A stretch of 64,000 nt of DNA from an uncultured Maribacter sp. (GCA_947504045.1 CANNFY010000001.1:1426001-1490000); one strand, 5' to 3'. Positions 38,847 to 47,119 are shown, numbered from the stretch's first letter. The notes: generated by a model not told the origin, from the letters alone. Made by a program: numbers and translations.

Positions 38847-39320
38847 TTAACCTTCTTGCGTGCGGTTATGTTTTTTTCCATTTCTTTTTTTACCATCCTT
38901 ATCTTTACCATGGCCTCTGTGTTTGTTCATCTTTTGCCATTTTGCAAACTGCTCTTCAGACAAAATGTTTTTCATTTTAGTTCTTTGCGCAATTTTATGG
39001 TCTAACATTTCATTTTGCATCGTAAAACGCTCTTCGGCAGTTGGTTTTTTAGCTTCCCCATCTTTACGTTTTGCTTTGCGTTCTTCCATCTTTGCTTTAC
39101 GTGCCTTTGCATTTTCAAGGGCTAAGGCTTTTACGCTATTTTGCTGTGCTGTTGTAAGATCAAGTGCAAGCGTCATTTTTTTGGTTTGCAAAGTAGCTAC
39201 TTGCTCAGGGGTAAAATCTCGCATAGCGTTATGTTTACCTTTTCTTTCTTTACCATCTGGCCTTTGAGCCATAGCAGTAATACCAACTAATAATAACAGT
39301 GTTATAAATATTTTTTTCAT
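38847..39320 (-). CDS. Secreted Spy/LTXXQ-like basic protein
   Basis: 157 residues: signal peptide cleaved after ITAMAQ, then a very basic helical protein. Two LTxxQ-like motifs are visible (LTTAQQNSVKALALEN and LSEEQFAKWQKM), matching Spy/CpxP-type periplasmic chaperones, and a His/Lys/Gly-rich tail follows. It is probably an envelope-stress or metal-related periplasmic protein. Its own terminator follows. Confidence 0.8.
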   Translation of the reverse strand: MKKIFITLLLLVGITAMAQRPDGKERKGKHNAMRDFTPEQVATLQTKKMTLALDLTTAQQNSVKALALENAKARKAKMEERKAKRKDGEAKKPTAEERFTMQNEMLDHKIAQRTKMKNILSEEQFAKWQKMNKHRGHGKDKDGKKRNGKKHNRTQEG

Positions 39321-39424
39321 GTTTTATTTTTTTAAAGATTATACTACTAAGACCGCATTCTTTAAAAAAGGTTTAACTATAGTTGTTACTTTAGGAGTTT
39401 TTTAACAGGTTTTGTATGAAAATA

Positions 39425-39458
39425 AAAAAAGGCACAGAGTTGTCTCTGCGCCTTTTTT
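39425..39458 (-). terminator. Terminator of the small MTYK protein gene
   Basis: The stem AAAAAAGGCACAGAG with CTCTGCGCCTTTTTT (one mismatch, TTGT loop) has A and T runs on its two sides. It lies just beyond the stop at 39481. Confidence 0.8.
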
Positions 39459-39480
39459 AGTAGGTTAATTTGGGGTAGTC

Positions 39481-39657
39481 TTATTTTTTATAAATATCTA
39501 CAGCTGTTGTAGTAGATATAGTGTTGCTAGAGTTGGTTTGTATAAGCTCAGCTGTTTCTGTATACGTATTATTAGTTTCTTTTTCTGTAATATGGTATGT
39601 AAATGCAATTGCTACAAATGCTACTAAATACGCTAAACTTTTTATTTTATATGTCAT
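39481..39657 (-). CDS. Small membrane-anchored protein, MTYK paralogue 1
   Basis: 58 residues: MTYKIKSLAYLVAFVAIAFT (membrane anchor or signal anchor), then a Thr/Asn-rich polar tail. It shares the start MTYKxKSL, the size and layout, and 9 of the 10 bases directly before the ATG with the gene at 39966-40148, so the two are paralogues. It has its own promoter box and terminator. No family is recognised; the tail probably lies outside the inner membrane. Confidence 0.65.
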   Translation of the reverse strand: MTYKIKSLAYLVAFVAIAFTYHITEKETNNTYTETAELIQTNSSNTISTTTAVDIYKK

Positions 39658-39684
39658 GATTTGGGGTTTTTGTTATTTCTTCTC

Positions 39685-39692
39685 CAAAGGTA
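39685..39692 (-). promoter_or_regulatory. -7 box for MTYK paralogue 1
   Basis: TACCTTTG on the minus strand fits TAnnTTTG and lies 27 nt before the start codon at 39657, supporting expression of this short gene. Confidence 0.6.
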
Positions 39693-39905
39693 TGACGCAT
39701 CTTAGTACTAAAAAGTGCTTTGTTGCCAAATGCGATTATTTAGATGTGAAAAGATATAAATGTGTGGTAAAAGCGTTTTTTTAATCGGATAATTTTGCCG
39801 TTTATCTATTGCTATAGGTATTTTGCATTTTATCGATGTTTTTGGCAAGTATTTTTTGTGTTAAAAAAAGGGGCCTATATATTAAGGTAGGTTTTTTATA
39901 AAAAA

Positions 39906-39940
39906 AAGATGTTAAGGTAGTGTTTGTACCTTAACATCTT
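39906..39940 (-). terminator. Terminator of MTYK paralogue 2
   Basis: A perfect 14-bp stem (39906-39919 with 39927-39940), 7-nt loop, followed on the minus strand by T residues (A run 39899-39905 on plus). The rest of 39693-39905 shows nothing recognisable. Confidence 0.85.
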
Positions 39941-39965
39941 AATTAGGTGCCAAGCAGTTTAAGTT

Positions 39966-40148
39966 TTATTCTTTATCCTCTAACTTTATTTCCGCTGTGG
40001 TTGTTGTATCTGAAGCATCAATTACTTTTTTTGCTTTTACAACATACGTTTCTTTTTTTACTTCTAATGAAGTGTCTGTTACATAGTATATAATTGCCGA
40101 AGCAATAAATACACTAAAGTAAATTAAACTCTTTGTTTTATAGGTCAT
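39966..40148 (-). CDS. Small membrane-anchored protein, MTYK paralogue 2
   Basis: 60 residues: MTYKTKSLIYFSVFIASAII membrane segment, then a polar tail with Lys and Thr clusters (TYVVKAKKVIDASDTTTT). It is a paralogue of the 58-residue protein 300 nt downstream. Both follow the leader CCCAAATC-ATG. No TAnnTTTG box was found before this copy. The function is unknown. Confidence 0.65.
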   Translation of the reverse strand: MTYKTKSLIYFSVFIASAIIYYVTDTSLEVKKETYVVKAKKVIDASDTTTTAEIKLEDKE

Positions 40149-40371
40149 GATTTGGGAGCATTTAATTTCTTATACATATAAAGAAGAAATTAATCTCTTT
40201 TTAAAATGTAATAGAATACCGTAATAAAGTAATAACGGTTTTTAGGATCTTGCTAGTATACCGTTTATCGAAAGCTTATATTTTTTTTAAAACAGGTGTA
40301 ACATTTCTAAAAAATGTGCGTCTTATATACAAAGAGTTATCATTTTTAAATTCTTTGAATTAGCTAAATGT

Positions 40372-40402
40372 AAAGCCCAAAGTTTTCTTTGGGCTTTTCT
40401 TT
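40372..40402 (+). terminator. Orphan terminator inside a 546-nt gene-free stretch
   Basis: AAAGCCCAAAG-TTTT-CTTTGGGCTTT is a perfect 11-bp stem followed by a T-rich tail on the plus strand. The nearest plus-strand gene upstream ends at 31050, so it could end an unannotated RNA. Elsewhere in 40149-40662 I see only short meaningless frames and AT-rich sequence. Confidence 0.6.
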
Positions 40403-40662
40403 TGAAATTAATTGTAGATTAAAAGAACACTTTATAGGATATATTGCTAGGTTAATGTTAAGAGTGGCAAAAAAGTGTTAAAAAGGCGAAATTTTTTGTC
40501 ATAAAAATTCGCAGCAAAAAATGCGTAAGTGTTAATATTATAAAATTCAAATTATCATATTCATAATTTTACAAGAAGACTTTTGTTAAAGTGTGTTTTT
40601 TAGCCTGTAAATGAGAATGTTAAGAAAACATTATGTGCAATAATAACTATAAAATGTGGTTT

Positions 40663-40670
40663 TACCTTTG
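40663..40670 (+). promoter_or_regulatory. -7 box that decides the start of the acidic repeat protein
   Basis: TACCTTTG fits TAnnTTTG, 24 nt before the ATG at 40695. It lies inside the upstream extension of the open frame (which reaches to 40656), so the extension cannot be translated from this promoter. Confidence 0.65.
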
Positions 40671-40694
40671 CACAGAATTTTAACCTGTAAAGTT

Positions 40695-41051
40695 ATGAGT
40701 TACAAAAGATTAAGTTTATTAGTTGCCCTAGTAGTGGCAGTATGTCAAGGAGTTTTTGCAAACAATACTCCTAAGAGCATAGAAGATTTTGATATTAATA
40801 CAATTGAATATATTGAAGAAGAGGTAGAAATAGATCTTGGTTTTAATACAGCAGATTATTTACCAGAAGATTTTGATGCTAATACCTTCTATTTTGATAT
40901 TAACAGTGTGGTTTATATAAACGATACTTTAGAAGAAGAAGATTTTTCAGCGTATTTGCCAGAAGGTTTTAATGCTTATGCATATGCGAAAGATGTACAA
41001 AGTATTAATTATATTGATATTGCTGATACAATAATAGTAGATATAAAGTAA
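40695..41051 (+). CDS. Secreted acidic protein with internal 32-residue repeat
   Basis: The start at MSYKRLSLLVALVVAVCQG gives a signal peptide cleaved after VFA (118 residues in all). The mature part is very acidic and Tyr-rich and holds two imperfect repeats of 22 residues spaced by 32: DYLPEDFDANTFYFDINSV (54-72 and on) and AYLPEGFNAYAYAKDVQSI (86-104 and on). A partial third copy, DINTIEYI, lies at 33-40. No known domain. It is probably a small secreted or surface protein, possibly cation-binding (inference from charge). Confidence 0.8.
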   Translation: MSYKRLSLLVALVVAVCQGVFANNTPKSIEDFDINTIEYIEEEVEIDLGFNTADYLPEDFDANTFYFDINSVVYINDTLEEEDFSAYLPEGFNAYAYAKDVQSINYIDIADTIIVDIK

Positions 41052-41119
41052 TAGCGTATATAATAGTATAGATTATAAGATCTACTTAGTAAAATAAAAA
41101 ATAAGTTGTTAATTAGTAG

Positions 41120-41147
41120 CCCCTGTGAAAGCAGGGGTTTTCTTTTT
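41120..41147 (+). terminator. Terminator of the acidic repeat protein gene
   Basis: The stem CCCCTG with CAGGGG (41120-41125 with 41132-41137) is followed by TTTTCTTTTTT. It touches the stop codon of the convergent transporter gene. Confidence 0.8.
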
Positions 41148-42577
41148 TAGAATATTAGCGGAATAATAAATTGAAACATAATAATTAATAATAAAACTGC
41201 AATTATGTTTAGTACTATTCCTGCTCGAGCCATTTGGTGCACTTTTATATAACCGCTTGCAAATACTATAGCATTTGGCGGTGTTGCCATAGGTAACATA
41301 AAGGCACAACTACTTGCCATTGTAACTGGTATAAGTAAATATAATACTGGAATTTCTAAACCTATAGCAATACCCGCAACTACAGGGGCTAAAAGAGCAA
41401 CTAAAGCAACATTGCTCATAAGCTCTGTCATAAATAACATTAAAAAAATAAGTAAAGCAGCCGTAAAAAAAATACTAATATTACTTGCGGCTATACTATT
41501 GGCAACTACATCTACAATGCCACTAACAGACATGCCTTTGGCTAAAGCCAAACCACCACCAAATAATACCAAAATTCCCCAAGCAAGTTTGCTTGTATCT
41601 TGCCATTTAATAATATAATCTTCTTTTTTTAAATTATATGGGACGGTAAATAAAGTAATAGCGGCTATCATACTAATTATAGTATCGGACAAACCTAGTT
41701 TAGGAAAAATACTATTTATTAGGGTTCTAAATATCCATAAGAAAACAGTAATTCCAAAAATGACTAAAACCATTTTTTCTTTTCCACTAATTGGCCCTAA
41801 TTTTTTTAGCTCTTCATCTATAACACTTTTAGAGGCTTTAAATTTTAAATTTTTGTTAGGAAACATCCATTTTACAAGAACGAAATAAACTATTGTTATC
41901 ATGGTAGCAGAAAAAGGAACGCCAATTACCATCCATTTTAAAAAAGATATTTCAATATTATATTCATTTTCTAATAAGCCAATCATTATAGAGTTTGGTG
42001 GTGTACCTATAACAGTTGCTATGCCACCTGCATTTGCAGAAAACGCTATTCCTAACATTACACTAAGCGCAAAATTTTGGTCTTTTTTTGTAAAACCGTC
42101 CGCATCATTAATTAGAAGAGCAATTACAGACATGGCAATAGGTAGCATAACTACGGTACTTGCAGTATTACTGATCCACATACTTAAAGTGGCTGTAGCT
42201 AACATAAAACCAAGTATTACTTTGTTAGGAGTAGTGCCAGTTATATGTATAATATTTAAAGCTATTCGTTTATGTAGGTTTACTTTTTCTAGCGCAAGTG
42301 CCATTATAAATCCTCCAAAAAACAAATAAACAATTGGGCTGCCATAATTTGCTCCAACATCTAAAATGGGCATTACTTTAGTTAAAGGAAATAAGACTAA
42401 AGGTAACAATGCGGTAACCGAAATAGAAACCGCTTCTGTAATCCACCATACAACCATCCATATAGCTATAGCAATTACGGCATCTCCTTTGTCGGATAGT
42501 ATATGAAAAGGTAAGTTAATACCAATTAAAAATAGTATTGGACCTAGAAAAAGGCCAATTTTTTTACTGAGGCTCAT
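41147..42577 (-). CDS. DASS/SLC13 family sodium-coupled anion transporter
   Basis: 476 residues, ~12 membrane segments. The two SNT-like signatures of the family are visible: WISNTASTVVMLPIAMSVIA and, in the second half, SSCAFMLPMATPPNAIVFAS; GGIATVIGTPPNSI is also typical. It imports di- or tricarboxylates, or sulfate/phosphate, with sodium; the substrate is not decided by sequence alone. It lies 57 nt downstream of the AbiH gene on the same strand. Confidence 0.9.
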   Translation of the reverse strand: MSLSKKIGLFLGPILFLIGINLPFHILSDKGDAVIAIAIWMVVWWITEAVSISVTALLPLVLFPLTKVMPILDVGANYGSPIVYLFFGGFIMALALEKVNLHKRIALNIIHITGTTPNKVILGFMLATATLSMWISNTASTVVMLPIAMSVIALLINDADGFTKKDQNFALSVMLGIAFSANAGGIATVIGTPPNSIMIGLLENEYNIEISFLKWMVIGVPFSATMITIVYFVLVKWMFPNKNLKFKASKSVIDEELKKLGPISGKEKMVLVIFGITVFLWIFRTLINSIFPKLGLSDTIISMIAAITLFTVPYNLKKEDYIIKWQDTSKLAWGILVLFGGGLALAKGMSVSGIVDVVANSIAASNISIFFTAALLIFLMLFMTELMSNVALVALLAPVVAGIAIGLEIPVLYLLIPVTMASSCAFMLPMATPPNAIVFASGYIKVHQMARAGIVLNIIAVLLLIIMFQFIIPLIF

Positions 42578-42634
42578 TTGGTTGGTTTATTGCCTCTAAG
42601 CTATGATTTTTGTTGGATAAAAAAAAGGAGTGGA

Positions 42635-43639
42635 TTAATCGAGAACTTTTTTTGCTTGTGGTATTATTTTGAATTCTTTAAAGTTATTGAGTTTTTTATT
42701 TAAAAGTGTTAAATTAATAATTCTACTCAAATTGTTTCTAAGATTTTCGAGACCTTTTTTGTTTTTATGATGGAATAATTGAATTTTATTTAAATTGACA
42801 TGTTCAAATATTTCTTTAAGTAAAGTTTTGTCAGATAAGCCTAACGAATGTCCAATAGAAAATATCTCAAAATTTCCTTTATCTAGATATTCAAATATAT
42901 TGTCGTACGAATCCCAATTTTTATATTTGTGTTGTTTTAGATTTTCTAAGAAAGAATTGTTATTCTTTGAGAGTATTTCTAAATATTTTGAATCTGTACT
43001 ATCTCCATATCCAAATATTAATGGATTTTCTTCGGAATATAACTCTCCATTAATGTGAACTATACTTTTATCCTCAATTTCATTTAAAATATCTAAATAC
43101 ATCCTAGCAATAGGAGTATAGTTAAAATTGATTAAATATAATGACTCTGGATTTCCAGACTTTAATATTTCTTTTATTTCAGGAATAAGATTAATTTCTT
43201 TGTTTTCGAATCTAGAATTTAAATATTTTTCTAGAAATTTAGTAATAGTTGCAAAATCAGAATTTGTTTCTTCTAATAAATCTCCATTATATTTAGAACT
43301 ATTTAAGCATTGGCATAATTCTTCATAATATAGTGTTTCAATATCAAACCAGTTTGCTTCAAAAAACCTAAGCATAATTTTTAAAAGCAGTTTGTTCTTA
43401 AAAAAAATTTTATTAGATAAATTATACTCTTTTTCGGTAGCTATATCGCCAAAATTATTTTTTATGTACTCATAAGTTGAGTTTTCGCTATACAAATATC
43501 CAGCATCGAATAATTCTTTTCTAATACTTTTACTGCCATTAATTGATTCTAGAATTAGATATTGTATAAAATCATAATAGGAGGTTTTGATGCCATGCGC
43601 GATATCAAAACCATTCCCGATTATAACAACTCTTCTCAT
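42635..43639 (-). CDS. AbiH family abortive-infection-type protein
   Basis: 334 residues. The N-terminus VVIIGNGFDIAHGIKTSYYDF is the hallmark of AbiH proteins (phage abortive infection, first known from lactococcal plasmids). Further support comes from LYLINFNYTPIARMYLDIL, HINGELYSEENPLIFGYGDS and the late FSIGHSLGLSDKTLLKEIF motif. The mechanism is unknown; the N-terminus resembles a nucleotide-binding loop. No partner toxin or antitoxin is visible. It starts only 3 nt after the lysS stop and has more AT-rich codon use than lysS by eye, suggesting insertion behind lysS. Confidence 0.88.
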   Translation of the reverse strand: MRRVVIIGNGFDIAHGIKTSYYDFIQYLILESINGSKSIRKELFDAGYLYSENSTYEYIKNNFGDIATEKEYNLSNKIFFKNKLLLKIMLRFFEANWFDIETLYYEELCQCLNSSKYNGDLLEETNSDFATITKFLEKYLNSRFENKEINLIPEIKEILKSGNPESLYLINFNYTPIARMYLDILNEIEDKSIVHINGELYSEENPLIFGYGDSTDSKYLEILSKNNNSFLENLKQHKYKNWDSYDNIFEYLDKGNFEIFSIGHSLGLSDKTLLKEIFEHVNLNKIQLFHHKNKKGLENLRNNLSRIINLTLLNKKLNNFKEFKIIPQAKKVLD

Positions 43640-43642
43640 CTA

Positions 43643-45334
43643 TTATGCCTCTAGTATCACAACCAAAGTATTCCCTTCTTTAACAACTTTAGCTAAACCA
43701 TTTTTTGTAAGCCCTTTAATACCTTTGTCCCAAGCTTTGTTACTTAGGTTTGCAGCAGATTTTAAATCTGCTAATGGCATTTGTTTTTCCTTTTTAAGGA
43801 TTTCGAAAATAATTTTTTCGTTATCGCTTAATTCTACTGCTTTTTTCTCTGGTCGCATTTGCGGGAAGAATAATACTTCTTGTATAGAAGAATTATTAGT
43901 CATTAACATTACCAAGCGATCTATACCAATACCGATACCAGAAGTAGGAGGCATACCATATTCTAAGGCACGTAAAAAATCTTGGTCTATAAACATAGCC
44001 TCATCGTCTCCTTTTTCGGATAACCTTAGTTGTTCTTCAAAACGCTCGCGTTGATCAATAGGGTCGTTTAACTCTGAATAGCAATTGGCTAATTCTTTAC
44101 CATTTACCATAAGCTCAAAACGCTCTGTTAATGCAGGGTTGTCTCTATGCTCTTTAGTTAACGGACTCATCTCTTTAGGATAGTCTGTTATAAAAGTTGG
44201 TTGTATATAGTGGTGTTCACATTTTTCACCAAAAATTTCATCAATTAATTTTCCAACTCCCATAGAGTCGTCTACCTCTAAATCTAACTTTCTGGCAACT
44301 TCTATTAATTGTTTTTGATCCATACCCGCTACATCAAAACCAGTATGTGTTTTTATACCTTCTAAAATTGGAACTCTAGCATAAGGTGCTTTAAATTCTA
44401 TCTCATTTTCCCCTACAGTTACTTTACTAGTTCCGTTAGAGTCTATTGCAATTTTTTCTAATAGTTCCTCCGTAGTATTCATCATCCAATGGTAATCTTT
44501 GTAGGCTACATACAATTCCATTACTGTAAACTCTGGATTGTGGGTACGATCCATACCCTCGTTTCTAAAATCTTTCGAAAACTCATATACACCATCAAAA
44601 CCACCAACAATAAGTCTTTTTAAATACAGCTCATTTGCTATTCTTAAATATAATGGAATGTTTAAAGCATTATGGTGCGTTAAGAACGGGCGTGCAGACG
44701 CACCACCAGGAATTGGCTGTAATATTGGCGTTTCAACTTCTAAATAACCACGGTCATTATAAAACTGACGAATAGTATTCGTTATTTTGGTACGCTTTAC
44801 AAAGGTTTCTTTTACCGACGGATTTACAATTAAATCTACATAACGTTGTCTGTAACGTAATTCAGGATCATTAAATTCATCATAAACATTACCTTCGGCA
44901 TCTTTTTTAGGTAAAGGTAATGGTCTTAAGGTTTTACATAGAATAGTAAAGTTTTTTACCATTACAGTTTTTTCGCCAACTTGGGTGGTAAAAAGTTCTC
45001 CTTCTATACCAATAATATCTCCTATATCTAAAAGTTTTTTGTAAACTTCATTATAGTGTGTTTTATCTTCTCCAGTACAAATTTCATCACGGTTAAAGTA
45101 AACCTGTATACGGCCTTCGCTATCCTGTAATTCGGCAAAAGAAGCTTTTCCTTGTATTCTTCTGGACATTAATCTACCAGAAATAACAACTTTTTTTCCT
45201 TCTTCATAATTTTCCTTACTACTTTTTGATGTAGCATTTACAGGGTATAATGCTGCTGGGTAAGGGTCTATTCCTAAGTCTCTTAAACGAGCTAGTTTAT
45301 CACGTCTTATTACTTCTTGTTCTGAAAGTTGCAT
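43643..45334 (-). CDS. lysS: Lysine-tRNA ligase (class II) with C-terminal extension
   Basis: 563 residues. It has an N-terminal OB-fold anticodon-binding domain (VVISGRLMSRRIQGKASFAE) and a class II core with motif 2 (FRNEGMDRTHNPEFTVMELY) and motif 3 (GIGIGIDRLVMLM). Bacterial LysS is usually ~500 residues; here ~65 extra residues follow FFPQMRP and look like a small winged helix (IIFEILKKEKQMPLADLK onward). The extension seems ordinary for Bacteroidota. It is driven by the TATATTTG box 20 nt upstream. Confidence 0.97.
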   Translation of the reverse strand: MQLSEQEVIRRDKLARLRDLGIDPYPAALYPVNATSKSSKENYEEGKKVVISGRLMSRRIQGKASFAELQDSEGRIQVYFNRDEICTGEDKTHYNEVYKKLLDIGDIIGIEGELFTTQVGEKTVMVKNFTILCKTLRPLPLPKKDAEGNVYDEFNDPELRYRQRYVDLIVNPSVKETFVKRTKITNTIRQFYNDRGYLEVETPILQPIPGGASARPFLTHHNALNIPLYLRIANELYLKRLIVGGFDGVYEFSKDFRNEGMDRTHNPEFTVMELYVAYKDYHWMMNTTEELLEKIAIDSNGTSKVTVGENEIEFKAPYARVPILEGIKTHTGFDVAGMDQKQLIEVARKLDLEVDDSMGVGKLIDEIFGEKCEHHYIQPTFITDYPKEMSPLTKEHRDNPALTERFELMVNGKELANCYSELNDPIDQRERFEEQLRLSEKGDDEAMFIDQDFLRALEYGMPPTSGIGIGIDRLVMLMTNNSSIQEVLFFPQMRPEKKAVELSDNEKIIFEILKKEKQMPLADLKSAANLSNKAWDKGIKGLTKNGLAKVVKEGNTLVVILEA

Positions 45335-45353
45335 ATCTAAATAATTAAGGCTG

Positions 45354-45361
45354 CAAATATA
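45354..45361 (-). promoter_or_regulatory. -7 box for lysS
   Basis: TATATTTG on the minus strand fits TAnnTTTG, 20 nt before the lysS start codon. The transcript probably also covers the AbiH gene. Confidence 0.6.
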
Positions 45362-45495
45362 GGTAGTATAAGCTAATCTATCAATTTTGCAAAAAGAGAA
45401 TGTTGTTAGAAAGTGTATAACTTATTTACTAATTGTAACAAATTTTAAAAATAATCGTCAAATAGGTACATCAATCCCATTAAATTAAATTTAAA

Positions 45496-45651
45496 ATGAG
45501 TTTTTTTAGAGTATTATTGGCCATATTTTTTCCTCCACTTTCGGTAATAGGAAGAGGGTGTGGTTCTTTTTTAATTGTTTTATTACTTACTTTTTGTGGC
45601 TGGGTACCTGGCGTAATTGCTGCTTTGGTAATTTTAAATAATCCAGAATAA
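45496..45651 (+). CDS. Pmp3/YqaE (UPF0057) small membrane protein
   Basis: 51 residues, too short for most ORF filters. Two membrane helices are joined by a turn: LLAIFFPPLSVIGRGCG, then FLIVLLLTFCGWVPGVIAAL, which matches the proteolipid Pmp3 pattern (PPL-V...G, LL-LGW-PG-IHA). Pmp3 proteins modulate membrane potential in yeast and plants; the bacterial role is unclear. It sits alone between lysS (divergent) and lipB. Confidence 0.9.
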   Translation: MSFFRVLLAIFFPPLSVIGRGCGSFLIVLLLTFCGWVPGVIAALVILNNPE

Positions 45652-45691
45652 AGCTATAGTTTAGTTTTACTACAGTTTCTATACAGCTTTG

Positions 45692-45699
45692 TATCTTTG
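45692..45699 (+). promoter_or_regulatory. -7 box for lipB, almost touching the start codon
   Basis: TATCTTTG fits TAnnTTTG and ends only 5 nt before the ATG at 45705, so transcription would begin at or next to the start codon. Confidence 0.5.
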
Positions 45700-45704
45700 C
45701 AGTA

Positions 45705-46406
45705 ATGAATAAGCAGGTTATTTTACAAGATTTAGGACGTAAGGATTATAAAGAGACTTGGGATTACCAAGAACAACTTTTTAAAAAAACGGTAGATTTA
45801 AAAGTTAAAAATAGAAGAGAGGATACACAATTACCAACCCCTAATCATTTTTTATTTGTAGAACACCCACATGTATATACTTTAGGCAAGAGTGGCGATT
45901 TATCTAATTTACTGGTAAATGAAGAGGAATTAAAAGAAAAAAACGCAACGTTTTATAAAATTAATCGAGGTGGGGATATAACTTACCATGGGCCAGGACA
46001 AATTGTAGGCTATCCTATTTTAGATTTAGATAATTTTTTTACAGACATACATAAGTATCTTCGTTTTTTAGAAGAAATGGTAATTTTAACCTTGCAAGAA
46101 TATGGGTTAAAAGCAGAACGATCTAAAGGCGAAACAGGAGTTTGGTTAGATGTAGGCACACCATTTGCGCGTAAAATTTGCGCTATGGGTGTTCGTGCAA
46201 GCCGTTGGGTAACTATGCACGGTTTTGCATTAAATGTAAATGCTAATTTGGGTTATTTTGATTTAATGATACCTTGTGGAATAAAAGACAAAGCAGTTAC
46301 TTCTTTAAATGTAGAGCTAGGAAGAGCGGAAATTCCGTTGGATGAAGTAAAAGAAAAATTATTAAAGCATTTTATAGTATTGTTTAAGGCCGAGATTATA
46401 AAATAA
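45705..46406 (+). CDS. lipB: Octanoyltransferase (lipoate biosynthesis)
   Basis: 233 residues. LipB signatures are GGDITYHGPGQIVGYPILDL and MGVRASRWVTMHGFALNV; the active-site Lys lies in FARKICAMGV and the Cys in MIPCGI. It moves octanoyl from acyl carrier protein to the E2 or GcvH subunits, the first step of lipoic acid formation. It is monocistronic, with a terminator directly behind. Confidence 0.96.
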   Translation: MNKQVILQDLGRKDYKETWDYQEQLFKKTVDLKVKNRREDTQLPTPNHFLFVEHPHVYTLGKSGDLSNLLVNEEELKEKNATFYKINRGGDITYHGPGQIVGYPILDLDNFFTDIHKYLRFLEEMVILTLQEYGLKAERSKGETGVWLDVGTPFARKICAMGVRASRWVTMHGFALNVNANLGYFDLMIPCGIKDKAVTSLNVELGRAEIPLDEVKEKLLKHFIVLFKAEIIK

Positions 46407-46447
46407 AAAATCAAAAACCGAGATTGTTTACCTCGGCTTTGATTTTT
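46405..46447. terminator. Terminator between lipB and collagen-like lipoprotein gene
   Basis: A hairpin with arms CCGAG (46418-46422) and CTCGG (46432-46436) is extended by AAATCAAA / TTTGATTT. A and T runs on the two sides suit two convergent genes. Confidence 0.8.
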
Positions 46448-46463
46448 ATGATATAAATTAATT

Positions 46464-47054
46464 TTAATAAGCTAATCCTAAATAGTCCATTACGTCTTTG
46501 TAATTGCTAACTTTAATACCACTTTTTGTCATATTTTCTAAAGAACGTGCATCGCTTTTAGCAGATAAATTAGAAGAGGCAATTAGTACATACCTAACTT
46601 CATGATTTGTTGGTGGCGTAGGCTGTGCTCCTATATCATTTACTATGGCAAATGAAATATATTCTCCAATTGACATTGCATCATGAATTTCATATCTACT
46701 TGCTAAGCTTATATATGGTACTGATGATGCAGCTGTGTTTGAGCCTGTAAATTTTACATAGCTTAATAGCGCATAAGAATCTATTACCTCTTGTGTAATA
46801 CTAGAATCAGAGATTTCAAATCTAGCTTCATTTACAGCATCCCAACTATTAGGAAAGTTAAGTGCTGTCCATGAAGATGCAATTACATTGGCATTCCCAT
46901 CTTCCCCATTTTCACCGTCTTGGCCAGCAATTCCTTGTTCTCCTTGTGCACCTGTAGCGCCATCCTCCCCATCTTCACCATCTTTACCGCAGGAGGTAAG
47001 TGTTAGGCATAAAGTAATTAAAACTAATCCAAGAAATTTCATTGTTGTTTTCAT
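46464..47054 (-). CDS. Collagen-like lipoprotein A
   Basis: 196 residues: lipoprotein signal ending LTLTSC (Cys ~22), then ~10 Gly-x-y triplets ([19 protein letters not shown]...) forming a short collagen-like stalk. A C-terminal globular part of ~135 residues follows (EARFEISDSSITQEVIDSYA). It is a paralogue of the protein at 47120-47731: both begin MKTTMK and share the stalk, the ...[19 protein letters not shown] stretch and a C-terminal [20 protein letters not shown]. It is surface-exposed or periplasmic. The upstream sigma element is degenerate in this copy. Confidence 0.85.
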   Translation of the reverse strand: MKTTMKFLGLVLITLCLTLTSCGKDGEDGEDGATGAQGEQGIAGQDGENGEDGNANVIASSWTALNFPNSWDAVNEARFEISDSSITQEVIDSYALLSYVKFTGSNTAASSVPYISLASRYEIHDAMSIGEYISFAIVNDIGAQPTPPTNHEVRYVLIASSNLSAKSDARSLENMTKSGIKVSNYKDVMDYLGLAY

Positions 47055-47084
47055 AATTAAAGTATTTAAAATTGTTATTTATTG

Positions 47085-47114
47085 TGTAATTTATGTTGGT
47101 GTAAAAAGATTAAC
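47085..47114 (-). promoter_or_regulatory. Degenerate copy of the ECF sigma promoter element
   Basis: The minus strand carries GTTAATC (47108-47114), one base off GTTAACC, about 55 nt before the start of lipoprotein A. At the 15-nt spacing the second element is poor (AAATTACA); a better one, CATAAATT, is present at 12 nt. It may be weak or inactive. Confidence 0.35.
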
Positions 47115-47119
47115 ATTAT

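Noticed and set aside
39521-39784. Plus-strand frame of 87 codons
   Set aside because: Antisense to the MTYK paralogue gene, which has a promoter box, terminator and paralogue in support.
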